Of a stretch of 64,000 bases of DNA, positions 32,906-43,308 are shown piece after piece. The first letter of the stretch is position 1. The number at the start of each line of letters is the position of its first letter. Origin of the DNA: Anastrepha obliqua (taxonomy: Eukaryota; Arthropoda; Insecta; Diptera; Tephritidae); assembly GCF_027943255.1 (NCBI RefSeq), contig NC_072892.1, forward strand, positions 159,218,792-159,282,791, read 5' to 3'. Below the pieces are notes generated by a model that worked only from the letters and a program-made list of their open reading frames with translations, ran no database searches and had not been told where the DNA came from. Made by a program: the position numbers and the translations under genes.

Positions 32906-33394
32906 TCGCAGAGCAAACCTGCGGTTGGCTGGGCATGCCCAGCTGTCGTTGCTTAGGAACCAACGCCTTCTTACTGCTTAGAGCGCCATCTGTGTTTAAC
33001 ATTTTTCCGCCAGAAGGATTGCACAGATGCTTCGATGGTTGAGGACTTCGCTAAATTTGCTGTGTCTGCGCTATTACCGCGATTGCCCGTTTCCTCTTGC
33101 TGGCGCCACTGTGTCTTTTTCGTTTTGTTTGTTGCTTGTTTGAGCAGCCACAATGCAAGTAATGGGCAGACTTTTGTGCGGGATTAAAGATTTGAAGGAT
33201 ACGGTTTTTGGAGTTGAGGAATGAATTTTGTTTTTTAGAAACTAAGAAAGTAGGTAAGTTTGGAAAAGTGCGAAGACCATGCTTTTCCCACAACTTCTGG
33301 GATGGCAGGCCAGTGCACTTACGCTAGACTACCAAGGTCGCAGTATAGCAGCGACTATTTACTTACACGTACAGGTATTGAGGGATCACTATTT
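32906..33394. other. No feature recognised
   Basis: Somewhat GC-richer than its surroundings around 32920-33130, but frames here have no motif. It may be unique host DNA next to the truncated mariner. Confidence 0.35.
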
Positions 33395-33490
33395 ATGTGC
33401 CATCGACCGGAATAGGTGATAATCGGAATTTAGTGTTCCTGCAAAATGTGGACGAGTATTGTCACGTTAAACAAAATTTTTTGTCGCTTC
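33395..33490 (-). pseudogene. mariner scrap (mellifera-like catalytic end)
   Basis: Minus strand reads RDNTRPHFAGTLNSDYHLFR SMAHK-stop. It fuses the second-Asp block (HDNARPHVA) to the third (APSDYHLFRSMAH), with the intervening 25-30 residues deleted. No ends seen. Confidence 0.6.
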
Positions 33491-33689
33491 AGGAATAAAA
33501 ATTACCGCATTTTTCTTGTAGTGCTCCTCTCAAACTAGTTAAATATAGTCAATAAAAACAGAAAATAAATAAATAACAAATCAAAAGTTCCCATATATGA
33601 CGTTTATTTTGCAAAAAAACTTGGCAGTTTCTTCGAAAAAAAAGCTATGCAGTCGCCATTTTCTTTTGCAGGTTAATTTTTTCCGGCGC

Positions 33690-33905
33690 TGCAGTGGCCT
33701 AACCTCTTAAGATTCTAATTTTCAGACTTTTTGGTTCACTTCACAGACCACCCGATTTTACCCCTATGAACTTTTTCTGTGGTAGTACCGCAAAATTAAA
33801 GTCTATGAAGCAAACCCAGCGATCATCTGAGCACTAAACTAAAATACTAGATATTTGCGAGGTTAATGGCATTCCGACATCATTTCACCAGCGTGTGGCG
33901 CGAAG
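33690..33905 (+). pseudogene. DD41D-like transposase C-terminal scrap
   Basis: FYPYELFLW, stop, YRKIKVYEANPAII corresponds to the C-terminal motif TP.D(F/Y)FLWGY.K.KVYANKP of DD41D transposases. Frames are broken, and the third Asp is read in a neighbouring frame as TPMNFF, that is, lost. Low information; included because of its position beside element X copy B. Confidence 0.45.
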
Positions 33906-34423
33906 TACAGAGGCAAGAATCTAAAGTGTGTACGACGTAGCGTTCAATATTTATAGAAAATTATTTAAAAAAAGTGCGTGTAGCGTAGTACACAAAACAG
34001 AAGTGAAACTTACAAGGCAGACAACGAAAGAAGGAAAGACCCGAGAGAAAATGAGAGAGAGAGAGAGCGAAACAATATATATATCTAAATAAATTCACAA
34101 CATTTGCTGAGAATACGAATAGAAAAAATTTACAACCCGTACTTTTACGATAGATAGTTGCATTGTGTGCGGACAAGCCACTGACGATACGACCCTTGTG
34201 CGGATGCCCTAATTGCGTTAATTCCTAATACATAGCACTGCTTACATACTATTCACAATAGAGCAAGCGCATCCAACTTTGCACTAAACATCAATCGGCT
34301 TTTTCTTACAGACGTACACAGAGACAAATCTGTTTCTCTTTCGTAATATTTGAAAGTAAATTTGTTAAAAAATTCTTAGTTTACCAATTATCGAGGAAAA
34401 AAAGAAATACGTAAGCAACGACT

Positions 34424-34711
34424 ATGGATGTGAGCTTGGACGAAATAATTATAACCAAAAAGATTGCTCGATCATCAGCAGTTAAGAAATTGTACAATAA
34501 GTATGTCGAAATATTTTTCCCTCTGTTCAAGTCTGAGCAATCTGAAACCTTTTGGCTAACGCTTTTCATTCATTGCAGCAACAATTGGGAAAACCCAAGT
34601 AAAGGATTAACATTGCGAAAAACCTTAAACAAGCCGATATTTAAACAAAGCGTTGATGCCAGTAATAAAATAATGCAAAATATAAACAACCGCAAATGGA
34701 TGGATTTATGA
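34424..34711 (+). CDS. Small protein with an N-terminal UAP56-binding-motif-like sequence; optional in-frame intron
   Basis: The frame encodes MDVSLDEIIITKK at the start, strongly resembling the UAP56-binding motif (MSLDDIIK) of mRNA-export adaptors such as ALYREF/REF and UIF. A consensus intron lies inside: GTATGT at 34501 and TTTTCATTCATTGCAG ending at 34578. It is 78 nt, divisible by three and without stops. The unspliced product is 95 residues; the spliced one about 69, reading VKKLYN-NNNWENPSKGLTLRK and ending NINNRKWMDL. The protein is basic and has no RRM or membrane segment. A further 3' splice-site-like tract (TTTTTCTTACAG) lies upstream near 34300. It lies between the conserved ends of element X. 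Known for the motif family: recruitment of the helicase UAP56 to mRNPs. The function here is inference. Confidence 0.45.
   Translation: MDVSLDEIIITKKIARSSAVKKLYNKYVEIFFPLFKSEQSETFWLTLFIHCSNNWENPSKGLTLRKTLNKPIFKQSVDASNKIMQNINNRKWMDL
34501..34578 (+). other. Candidate 78-nt intron
   Basis: GTATGT donor, pyrimidine-rich tract, TTGCAG acceptor, and a length typical of short fly introns. Its excision keeps the reading frame. Judged by sequence only. Confidence 0.5.
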
Positions 34712-35084
34712 TGTAAATTACTATAAAATATATAAGGTATAGCTCTCTCTCTCCTTTTCCTCTGCGTTATATCTTTTTTCTCTCTCGCGGAACGAAAATG
34801 TCCTAAACGTTGCATGGCCTTGAAGTTTTATTCTCCATTCTCGCTCGTCATCATCGACGCCTAAGAAGTTTCACTTCAAAAAAATAGAATAAGTAAATAA
34901 AACAAAATAAAAGTTATTCAAATGATAAAATATTAGTAAGTTTTATTTTTTAATTTAGCTTCTCATTCCAATTCTGCCACCTGTATATTGAAACGAAAAA
35001 CAATGAAACTGAATTTTTAATGAAAAATCAAAAAATGTGATTTAATTGGAATATTCCTATTTATTAATACTATTTTTCTTCAGT

Positions 35085-35680
35085 TAAGTGAAATGGTAAC
35101 GGCTTATGTTATTTTACTTTAAGTAAATTGTTTCTGTTTAATAAAATTAATTTAATAAACTTAAAAAACCTTAATTATTTAAAAAATCTTTTCGTTTTAG
35201 AAGATTTTTTTAAGGGAATTGTTTTTGTTATGTAAATTTAAAAACCTTAATTTTCTAAAAATTCTATTCGTTTTAGAGGATTTTTCAAGTGAATTGTTTG
35301 TGTTTAGCAAAATTAAAAAACATTAATTTTTTAAGTAAATTGGTTTTGTTTACTAAAATTGAATTAATAAAATTAAAAAAAATTTGTTTGTCTAAAAAAT
35401 CGATTCGTTTTGGGGTTTTTTAAGTGAAATATTTTTATTTAATAAAATTTAAAAATCAAAATCTAATCTTGTGTTTAGTAAAATTAAAGAACCTTAATTT
35501 TCTAAAAATCCTATTCGTTTTAGAGAATTTTTTTGAGTGAATTGTTTTTGTTTAGGAAAATTAAACAACATTAATTTTCTAAAAAATCTATTCGTTTTGT
35601 AGACTGTTTTTAGGTGGATTGCTTTTGTTTAATAAAATTAATTTAATAAAATTAAATTACCTAAAAAAAATGTATTAGTT
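35085..35680. repeat. AT-rich minisatellite, degenerate, about 76-bp unit
   Basis: The blocks AAGTGAATTGTTTTTGTTTA, ACCTTAATTTTCTAAAAA and TATTCGTTTTAGAG recur. TTCGTTTT starts at 35191, 35267, 35404, 35514 and 35591; the spacings of 76 and 77 bp give the basic unit, and the longer gaps contain insertions. Units are diverged, so the array is old. It lies just right of element X copy B. Confidence 0.75.
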
Positions 35681-38480
35681 TTTTTTCTAATATATACAAT
35701 TTTTTGAAAAAACGGAATCTGGCAATACCGAATTGGGGTGAAATATGCAACACCATGCATTTCAAACTCAATGAAAATGTAACCTACCGTGGATTCTTTA
35801 ATAGGCCTAATTGAAAATTCGGAATTATTTCAAAGTTCGTGAAACTGGTAATTTCTCCGTTACAAAGAAACGACGGCATTATTATAACAAGTATTTTATG
35901 ATGAAATTCTAACTTGCACTTGAATGCGCTACGAGAGTACTCCCCCATTTATTTCCTTGTAAAAATCCCTAACAACTTCAGTGGTTTACGAGGGTAAATT
36001 AAACATTTCCCAATATTAAAAAATTCCACAAATTATGACATACAACATATGATATTCGTGCAGTGCAGAATTTTGTAATTATTCTAAAATTCCATATGCG
36101 GTAGCAGTGCAATTTCGTTAATTAATAGTTGTAAGCACCGAGCATTCACAAATAAATATAAAATGGAAATAAAAATAAAAGCCCATTAGTCGGTATTCGG
36201 ATGCATTTTGCGTAATAACTAACTAGCCAACCGAAACTATGAGCTATAAGGTACCTGCACACATACAAAAGTACATACACACACATATGTGCGCATTCAT
36301 GCGTTTGGCAATTTAATTTCATTAGAATTTAATTAGAATTATTGTAATTAGAATGATGGCTGAGCTGTTGGCTTATCGCCGATGGACAATCGCTACTCGA
36401 TTGGTCCCTACAAATAAACACAAACACAAGCATATCATTTGTGAAGCAGCAATAGCAAAAGCATTAACAAATACAACTACGCAAGCTTGTGTATGTTTGT
36501 AGTTGTAGTTATCTATGCAAACAAATGGGTATACAAACACACAGGAAGTGGTGTATTAACTTTATACAAATGCAAATGTAACTGTATGGTAAGGTACGTG
36601 GTAAATGTGCGTACGTTGTGCATACATATATACATACGGCTATATATACTCACATACATTACACATACTACTATATATGTATGTCATCCATGGATTCACT
36701 AAATGTAGAAGTCATTATAAAATTAATGCGCTAAGATAATGAAACAGGAGTTGTCCTCGTGTGTACGAGTATGTGTGCTGGTTGGCAATCGAGCGACACA
36801 TTCAAATGTAACTCTTTCATATGCGCCCACACTAACACCTTACGCAAACACACAACACACAGCAATGCATTCATTTGTGTGCGACTATTTACTCTCGATT
36901 GCCTATCTCTTGCTTTTGTTCCACTAATGCATTGACAGCATTTCATCCGCCCTTCGCTCTCTCTCTATGTCGCGCTCTTTCTGACTTTTGTCTAAGCTTT
37001 CACTGTGGTTTTCTCCATTTGTGCTGGCATTTGTTTCACATTAATTTACATTAGGAAATTAATAAAAACACAAACATTCACATTTATGAATTACTGCCTA
37101 GGCAAATGAATAATTCTGGTGCATTTAAATGCATTTCGGTGTCATTGGTTTGCATAAAAGCCATCGACTAATTACGCATATCAAAGCGATTGCAAATTGA
37201 TAAACGCATTGGAATGCAGTCTCATTTCTGTTCATACTCACATATTCACAAATATATACTCGTATGCACGTATGAATGTGTGTAGGTAAATTTCGTGAGC
37301 CATTGAAGGCTTCGCATGAAGTAAAAGTGACTTAGATTTAGTTATATTATTGTAAAATAAATTGAATAGCTTGCAAGATTTTTACAATGTTAAAGATTCA
37401 CTTTAGATGTGTCAAAACCATCCCAGCCAGGCGTTCAAAGGAGGAGTGTGATAAATCAAGTATTCGAAGAATCCTGAAATGATGAAAAAGTGAGCTTAGA
37501 ATGTAGTGACGGACACACACCCTTTCGTACCCTTACTCTTTATTTTATATTTTTCTTTGTGTATATATGTATATTTTCTTTGTCTTATATTTTTTCTTTT
37601 CTTTCTTTTCCGTGAAAAAATGTAAAGAAACGTTAAAATATTTTCATATGAAAATTTTCTTCTCACTGGCAATTTGTGTGTGAAAAATGAAGAAGGAGGT
37701 CCGTGGCAAGCGTGCAAGTGCGAGTGTAGTTGCTTGGCTACAAAAGTCTATATACCCGAAAACTTTCTAAAAATTTTGTTTAAAAGAAGAAGAATTTTAT
37801 TAAAATTTGAGATGTTTTTAACTTTCACAAAGTTTTAAACTAGGATTTCTATGGCTATTGTTGCAGAATGAACTCTACTTTTTATAAAAGTCAATATCGT
37901 GTCGAATCCTTGGCCTCCTTGTGTTTGCAACTTGATTTTTAAGTTCTTAAATTATAATTATAATTATTGTAAGCGGATTTTTTTAATTTTTGATTTCACA
38001 TTCAATTCTAGGTTTTTGCTCATTACGTAAATTGAATTGAAATTAATTTTTCTGTATTTGTTTGAAAAACGTTTATAACTTTTATTATATTTGGAAATAT
38101 AAAGAAAGTTGGAAAGTTGTTTGTAGGTGTAGGCGCATGTTGTTGCTAGTTTATAAAGTGCGTGTCAACTAATATATTAACTTAAACAATTAACGAAAAA
38201 ACAATTGTGCATGAGAAATTGTATAGATATTGTAAAAGAAAACACTGGACCACTTTCTATGGGAGCCACTGTATGCATCTGTGTATAATTAATATTTAAG
38301 ATTACTATTTCTTACCACAGAAAACGAGCTAATTTAAAGTATTTTTATTTGAAGCTTAAACATTTTGGTATAATTTAATTACCTTTAAAGGATATTAAAG
38401 AATATTTTTAAAGAATGTAGTTTACGAAGAAACGTTTATGTTAAAAACTAATGGAAAAAAATAAATGAATATCAGTAGAT
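35681..38480. other. Long stretch without recognisable genes
   Basis: AT-rich DNA with ACATA/TATG simple repeats (36260-36290, 36620-36690, 37550-37570) and a CT-rich patch (36955-36970). No transposase or RT motifs, and frames are short. It is the largest transposon-poor part of the window, so host noncoding DNA is plausible. Confidence 0.5.
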
Positions 38481-38481
38481 C

Positions 38482-38682
38482 TTATAATTCAATGTTATTG
38501 GTAAAATAATCTTCAACTATTGGCAAAAGTTGTCTTTTTGCAATGTTCAAAACATCACAACCTGAAATATTTGTGCGGGAATTAACATACACTTTAGGCT
38601 CCTTAAAGTACTCTAAATAAACCTTGTCGTTGGAGAATTTTGGCCAACGCGAAGTGAGCGTCTCAGCACTATCAACAGATTC
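38482..38682 (-). CDS. Orphan terminal exon, 66 codons, unrecognised protein
   Basis: On the minus strand, a 3' splice site (AATATTTTAG) ends at 38683 and is followed in phase 0 by 66 codons ending in TAA at 38482-38484. It begins ESVDSAETLTSRWPKFSNDK, then VYLEYFKEPKVYVNSRTN, and ends IVEDYFTNNIEL. It has no start Met, so it can only be a terminal exon or a fragment. The translation is of mixed, globular composition and unlike the surrounding low-complexity DNA. I do not recognise the family; a C-terminal end of an alpha/beta-hydrolase such as a carboxylesterase is one weak guess. The Helitron lies immediately upstream in the presumed intron. No AATAAA is obvious downstream. Confidence 0.4.
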   Translation of the reverse strand, partial: ESVDSAETLTSRWPKFSNDKVYLEYFKEPKVYVNSRTNISGCDVLNIAKRQLLPIVEDYFTNNIEL

Positions 38683-38760
38683 CTAAAATATTAAAATATT
38701 TTCAAAACAGGGTTATATGTCGTTATCTTATCTTCCCGCACCATGTAATTTATTTACATT

Positions 38761-38769
<9 letters not shown>

Positions 38770-38791
<22 letters not shown>

Positions 38792-38794
38792 TAA
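38770..38794. repeat. (AAT)n microsatellite at the Helitron 3' boundary
   Basis: AATAATAATAATAATAATAA adjoins the CTAG end. It lies outside the element as defined here, and the T following CTAG on the minus strand is the expected target base. Confidence 0.7.
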
Positions 38795-38822
38795 CTAGTA
38801 TGTAACCCCCGAAAATCGGGTG
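38795..38822 (-). terminator. Helitron 3' terminal hairpin and CTAG end
   Basis: The plus strand reads CTAGTATGTAACCCCCGAAA then ATCGGGTG. In element orientation: a CCCGA-TTT-TCGGG stem-loop, about ten bases (GGTTACATA), then CTAG-T. Helitrons end in CTRR preceded by a short GC-rich hairpin and insert between A and T, so this matches the rule for a rolling-circle 3' terminus. Confidence 0.75.
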
Positions 38823-38962
38823 GGCTTTTTTCCCACGGAAAGTAAACAGCATATGTGACACTTTTATATATTAAAAGTTATGATGATTAGAAAAGTGTAT
38901 ATATTTATTCATATGTAATATGTAAAAAGTTATGCATATAACATTTTTACAATTTTTTCCAG

Positions 38963-39960
38963 TTAAATCAGTAATTTCAAGTTTTCGTTATTGCCCACTT
39001 GAACTCGTATATTTTCCCAGGATCTAACCCGGCTTAACCCAACATAAAGTTGGCCGTGAGCAAAGCAATCCTCCTTTAAATGAAGCCCCACCCTTGATAA
39101 TGTTTGCCCCTGGGCCTTATTTATTGTTATGGCGAAGGCTATTATAATGGGAAATTGGCGGCGCTTCAACGTAAAAGGAAGTGTGGTTTCGCTCGGCTGC
39201 AAATTTATACGAGGCAATAGAAATCGCCTTCTCTGAGCCTCTCCGCATAACACTTCCGCGTGCAAAAAAATCGGATGCATTTGTTTTATGATAAATCGTG
39301 TGCCATTCACCAATCCTTCTGCTGGGCTTAAATTGCGAATCAACATTATCACTGTTCCAATTTTCAATTGAAGCTTATGCGTCGGAGTTCCACTAAAATT
39401 GAGGGAGTGTAAAAATTCCACAGGGAATCTTACCTGATTTTGTGAATCTTGTGAAACAATCGTATCAGCGCTGAGATATGTTCGCTATTGACCAGGTAGC
39501 ATATCGACTATACTCGAGTTTATGATGGCACATTGATCATTTTTTGGACATAATATGGCTCGGTCTTTTAAATTATCGATTTCTATTATTCCATTATTTG
39601 GTTGGAAAACCCAGTCAATGAGGTTTCCGTTTTTTAAAAGAATTTGATCAGGAATTTTTACTCTTGATGCATTGTCTTGCCCTTCGCCGTGTCCTATGCG
39701 CAAAAGAAAATTACAATAGTCCGGTTCTTGACTACGCATATTGATTGTGAGCTTAAATTATTTAAAAAATTTCCACAAAGAGCAACGCTTTAAACAATTA
39801 CCAACTATGCCAGTTCGTGTACTGCTCGGTACCACAAGCAAAACTTGCCTAAAGTCTCCACCCAGAATAATAATTTTCCCACCAAAAGGCGTCTCATTTT
39901 GGTGAATATCGCGCAAAAGACAAATTAAAGAGTTCTTTGCCCATACAATGCTGAAAGAGA
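38963..39960 (-). pseudogene. Helitron PIF1-type helicase, C-terminal part, few disablements
   Basis: The helicase domain of a rolling-circle RepHel protein. In order: GGKIIILGGDFRQVLLVVPS (the GDFRQ motif, near 39880), FLLRIGHGEGQDNASRVKIP (near 39710), RAILCPKNDQCAIINSSIVD (39555), a single stop in PGQ-stop-RTYLSAD (39490), LKIGTVIMLIRNLSPAEGLV and NGTRFIIKQMHP (39330), LPFTLKRRQFPIIIAFAITI then NKAQGQTLSRVG (39150-39080), and HGQLYVGLSRVRSWENI at the end. From 39739 to 38963 the frame is open except for that one stop. The Rep domain is absent. An intron or gap separates the GDFRQ part. Confidence 0.85.
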
Positions 39961-40286
39961 GCTGAACAAAGCAAACGTACTCATATATTTACATATATGC
40001 GTATATTTGTGTGCCATCCCGCTTTGCATAGACATCGCTGTTATCAATATGAAAATTTTGATAACTTTACACGCAAATATTTCATGAACAAATTAACCAA
40101 TTTTAATTTTTATAATTTTCCGGAAATATGCTCATCAAAACCTTTCTTCTGATATATATTTCATATCTGTACGTGTTGTAGTTTAGTCAGAATAAGCGCC
40201 ATGTTTTAAAATAATACTATAGATAATAATAATAATACAAAATTATTTGCGGCATATTTTCTTTTAACTTTTTAAATTAAACTTTT

Positions 40287-40629
40287 TAGGCGTCGATGGA
40301 CGAGCGAGAATGGAGAGTAAAATTGTTTGCCTTGCGGTAATTTGTTCCGTTGCTGTTGTCCTGGAATCGCTGCGTGTGTGCGGGTGATAAACGCTCGGAG
40401 TAGTGCACGTTGTTGCCACGGTTTGTACCCGGCGTTAACCTACACCGGTCAACTCTTCTCCGTTGCTTGTAAATTTTGTCTATTTGTATTCTCTGCAAAT
40501 GTTGTGAATTTATTTAGATATATATTCATTCTCTCTCTCTCCCTCTCTCATTCTCTCTCAGGTCCTTCCCTCTTTCTTTGTCTGGCTTGAAAGTTTCACT
40601 TCTGTTATCTGTACTACGCTACACGCACT
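40287..40629 (-). repeat. Dispersed element X, copy C (internally deleted)
   Basis: In minus orientation the left end GTGCGTGTAGCGTAGTAC and the GA-rich tract (40530-40575) are followed by the A-type centre and then, after a deletion, by the right end TCGTCCATCGACGCCTAAAA. It is about 340 bp against 760 bp for copy A. A LINE tail abuts its left end at 40630. Confidence 0.72.
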
Positions 40630-41330
40630 TTTTTTGTCGGGACAACTAGCAAGTACAGCACTCAGACACAGCTATGTCCATTGTACTGCATTCGGATTCC
40701 CTTTAAAGGAAGGGATCTGAGTACAGGTATATCTTGTGATGTCAAGGAGCCAAGGTGGTCGCTTCTTAACACATCAGTGCTGTCAGAGTACACCGCCTAC
40801 CTTTTCCATGTGCTTCGCCCATAGAAAGTGGCCGTCATCAGTCAAACCAGCTGTCTGCAGCCCCTTCTGCTTAATGACAAGAGGATTTGCGACAGTCGAT
40901 CGGACATGACAGGTAACATCAGTTTAGTCCATCTGCAGCCTCTCTCAGCCTGCCAAGCTCGCTTGAGGGTTGTAGTAACCCATTTACTAACCGTGGCTTC
41001 AATGGCTGCAGAAGGGAGTGGCAGAACGGGCTCCGGGCGAACGAAGTTAGCCTCAGGGCCCATCCCACGTATCCCGGGACCCATGTTAGCATCAGGCTAG
41101 TATGCCTACTGGCATAGTTCAGCCTGGATTTACAGGACTCGACTACCCTTGAAGTGATTAGCGACTGTCTAAGGCCATGAGCGCAGCTTAGCTGTCGCTG
41201 CAGACACATACAGATCTGCCTCTCCATCTGTTTTCCACAACAAAGTTCATCGCTTCTTGAAAGGCATACACCTCCGCTTGAAAGCATACACTCCGCTTGA
41301 GCAAAGTGCAGTTTTGTCCCGCTGAGAAAA
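40630..41330 (-). pseudogene. LINE RNase H and tail, same family as 7503-10460
   Basis: Minus-strand blocks: EAMNFVVENRWRGRSVCVCS with SDSQAALMALDSR (41260-41160), LMLTWVPGYVG, VSKWVTTTLKRAWQAERGCR then WTKLMLPVMSDRLSQILLSL (40990-40860), and the 3' untranslated end CTTGCTAGTAC/TTGTCCCGACAAAAAAA. Frameshifts and a stretch missing the zinc knuckle (about 40800). It carries an uninterrupted CAGCC site at 40946-40950 corresponding to the Transib-like insertion site at 51868. Confidence 0.8.
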
Positions 41331-42789
41331 GTGAATAGCTCACTTGCAAAAGCTTCATGGCTACAATGGAAATGGAACACTCTTATCATGGCCGGAACGA
41401 GAATCGCAAAATAATCGTTTGTGAAAGGACAGAGTAAAAAATTTCTGTGAAAACGAAAATGAAAACTTCTTTTTACTTCACGAACGAGAATTTACACAGA
41501 ACGAGAATTGACCCCCTACTCTTTAAATCTAATTTCAATCCGATTCCGAGTTTTTGAAAAATGAATATTCTTAAAAGCTAATTTTGAGTATTATTATTGA
41601 ATTTATGTTTCTCTTAGTACTGCGAAGTTTTACAGAGACAACGCAGTTAAGAATCAAATTTTATTTAAATGTCCTTGTGAGATGAAGCGAAGCAAACACA
41701 TTCGTCTGCATGTTCTTGCACATACAATTCACAAATCAGTAGGAATGATATATGAATATACGAGTACATATTTATGCTTGCTTTTCCACACATTCCCGCA
41801 TACCAGCCGCCACCACCGCTTGATGGGTGTCAAGTTTCACCTGAATTCTGCGTATTGTCGAGATTGGCGTACACCACTCAACACCAATGATCGCTGGCCG
41901 CCGCCAACATCAGCGACACTAAAAGCAACAAAACAGACCTTAAGACTTTGCCACTGTCATTGTTGTTATTGTCATTGTTTTGCATTTTTCTTCTTTTTTT
42001 TTGTAAGTGTTTGTTTTGTTGTTACATCCTACTGCCCGCCGCATAACAGACAGTAACAGCAGCACAAACAGCTAAAGTTGCATGTTTGTTGTAAATATTA
42101 TGAAATGTTGCCGTTTGTTCTTGATGGTTGTTGCTGGTTGTTATGGTTGTCGTTGTTGGTTGTCTTTCTACGGGCTAATCGTCGTTGAGTCGATCGTTTT
42201 GCTCGGATCTGTGATCCTTTGCTTGCACAGTTGGCTGCATCGTTGCATTGATGGCGAGCGATAAACGCGAATCGCTTGGTAACTTCTCTCTGCTGCAACC
42301 GGAGATATTCGAAAGGCATTTGCATTCGTAGAATTCGATGGGAAAGGTGTATGTGCGTGCGTGTATGCGTGTGCGTGTGTGTGTGTGCTTACAGGTTCTC
42401 AACTTTGTTTTCTTGTAAATTATGAACATATTTATAAGCTTTGTTGTAATTATGTTGAAAGTGATAATTTAATATGCGAAACTGTTGTAAGTGCGGCAAG
42501 AAGATGAACAACAAATTTGTTGTGGAGATGAAGAATTATTTAATGCAAGCAAAAACTATTACTTAAAACTCATTCGCCTTGCGTGTCCATTCGCATAGTT
42601 AAACTTTTTAATAAATATTATATTTGTAAAACGGGTTTTTTTTTTTAAATTGTTGGAAATTATGCTCAATCGCTCATATTCACAAATCAGCTGATCGCTA
42701 AATTTTGCAAGCTGTTTTATTTCGCGCCCAAAACCAAGCTTCAGGTATACTTCTCTATATCACTTATTTACCTATCTGGCAACTGCAAT
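41331..42789. other. No gene recognised; one cysteine-rich small frame
   Basis: AT-rich. A CA/GT-rich tract lies at 42350-42390. A 60-codon frame at 42082-42264 (MFVVNIMKCCRLFLMVVAGC...) is hydrophobic and Cys-rich but lies in G/T-rich sequence that gives such translations by chance. CCACCACC-type and GTTGTTG-type runs surround it. Possibly host 5' flanking DNA; not supported further. Confidence 0.35.
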
Positions 42790-43090
42790 TGATGGTCGGT
42801 GTGAGCCGTTATGAAAATGTTGCGCCAATCGAACGCCAGTTAGAAGCACCAAAAGCGTACAGGTCTTCGTCGACTTGATCTTTCCAATGTATGTAGATGA
42901 GGACGTCATTTCTTGCTGCACTACGTCAATGTTGGCGTACAGGTCGTACAGCTCGTGGTTTCATCTTATTCGATATGCATCATTCATGCAAATCGGAAAA
43001 TTCTTTACAAGATTTTTTCTCTCGAAAGCTCCTAATAACCGCTTATTGGTGTTCGTCAATATCCAGGACTCAGTGCCATACATTTTTTTG
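42790..43090 (-). pseudogene. RTE-type LINE C-terminal scrap
   Basis: Minus strand: YGTESWILTNTNKRLLGAFE then RKNLVKNFPICMNDAYRIR, stop, NHELYDLYANIDVVQQ. This corresponds to the YG.E.W.L...D...L..FERK.LR.I...........R.N.EL..LY...DI region near the RTE C-terminus. Truncated at both ends. Confidence 0.65.
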
Positions 43091-43308
43091 TTTTGTTTTC
43101 TTGGAGGGTGAAGAGGGGTTCAAAAGGCCGTCGCACTTATAGCGACCGTCGTCTACTGCGTCGTGTGTTGTGGCCTCTCTTTCTGAGGAACTGCTTTTTA
43201 GATTACTTTGGGAGGGCCCAGAACGGCATCCATAAAGGACCACTTCTATTCATCCATGTCTGGGTCCGCCATATTTGTAGCCAGCTTTCATGCTATAGGC
43301 TCGTCTTC

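Larger units (their letters stand above)
33966..34885 (+). repeat. Dispersed element X, copy B with a different centre
   Basis: The left 170 bp (AAAAAAAGTGCGTGTAGCGT to ATTTACAA, with (GA)n at 34052-34070) and right 150 bp (GGTATAGCTCTCTCTCTCCT to CCTAAGAAGTTTCACTTCAA) match copy A. The 600-bp interior (34136-34731) shows no similarity to copies A or C and contains the small spliced-looking gene at 34424-34711. Same ends with different cargo suggests a mobile element that acquired host DNA. No target duplication could be identified. Confidence 0.7.
38795..40000 (-). mobile_element. Helitron 3' part
   Basis: On the minus strand the element ends with a hairpin and CTAG followed by T (see 38795-38822), and its helicase gene remnant lies at 38963-39960. 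The 5' limit is not found; 40000 is a working boundary. Element X copy C (40287-40629) lies 5' of it in the same orientation, but I cannot show they are one unit. Confidence 0.75.
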
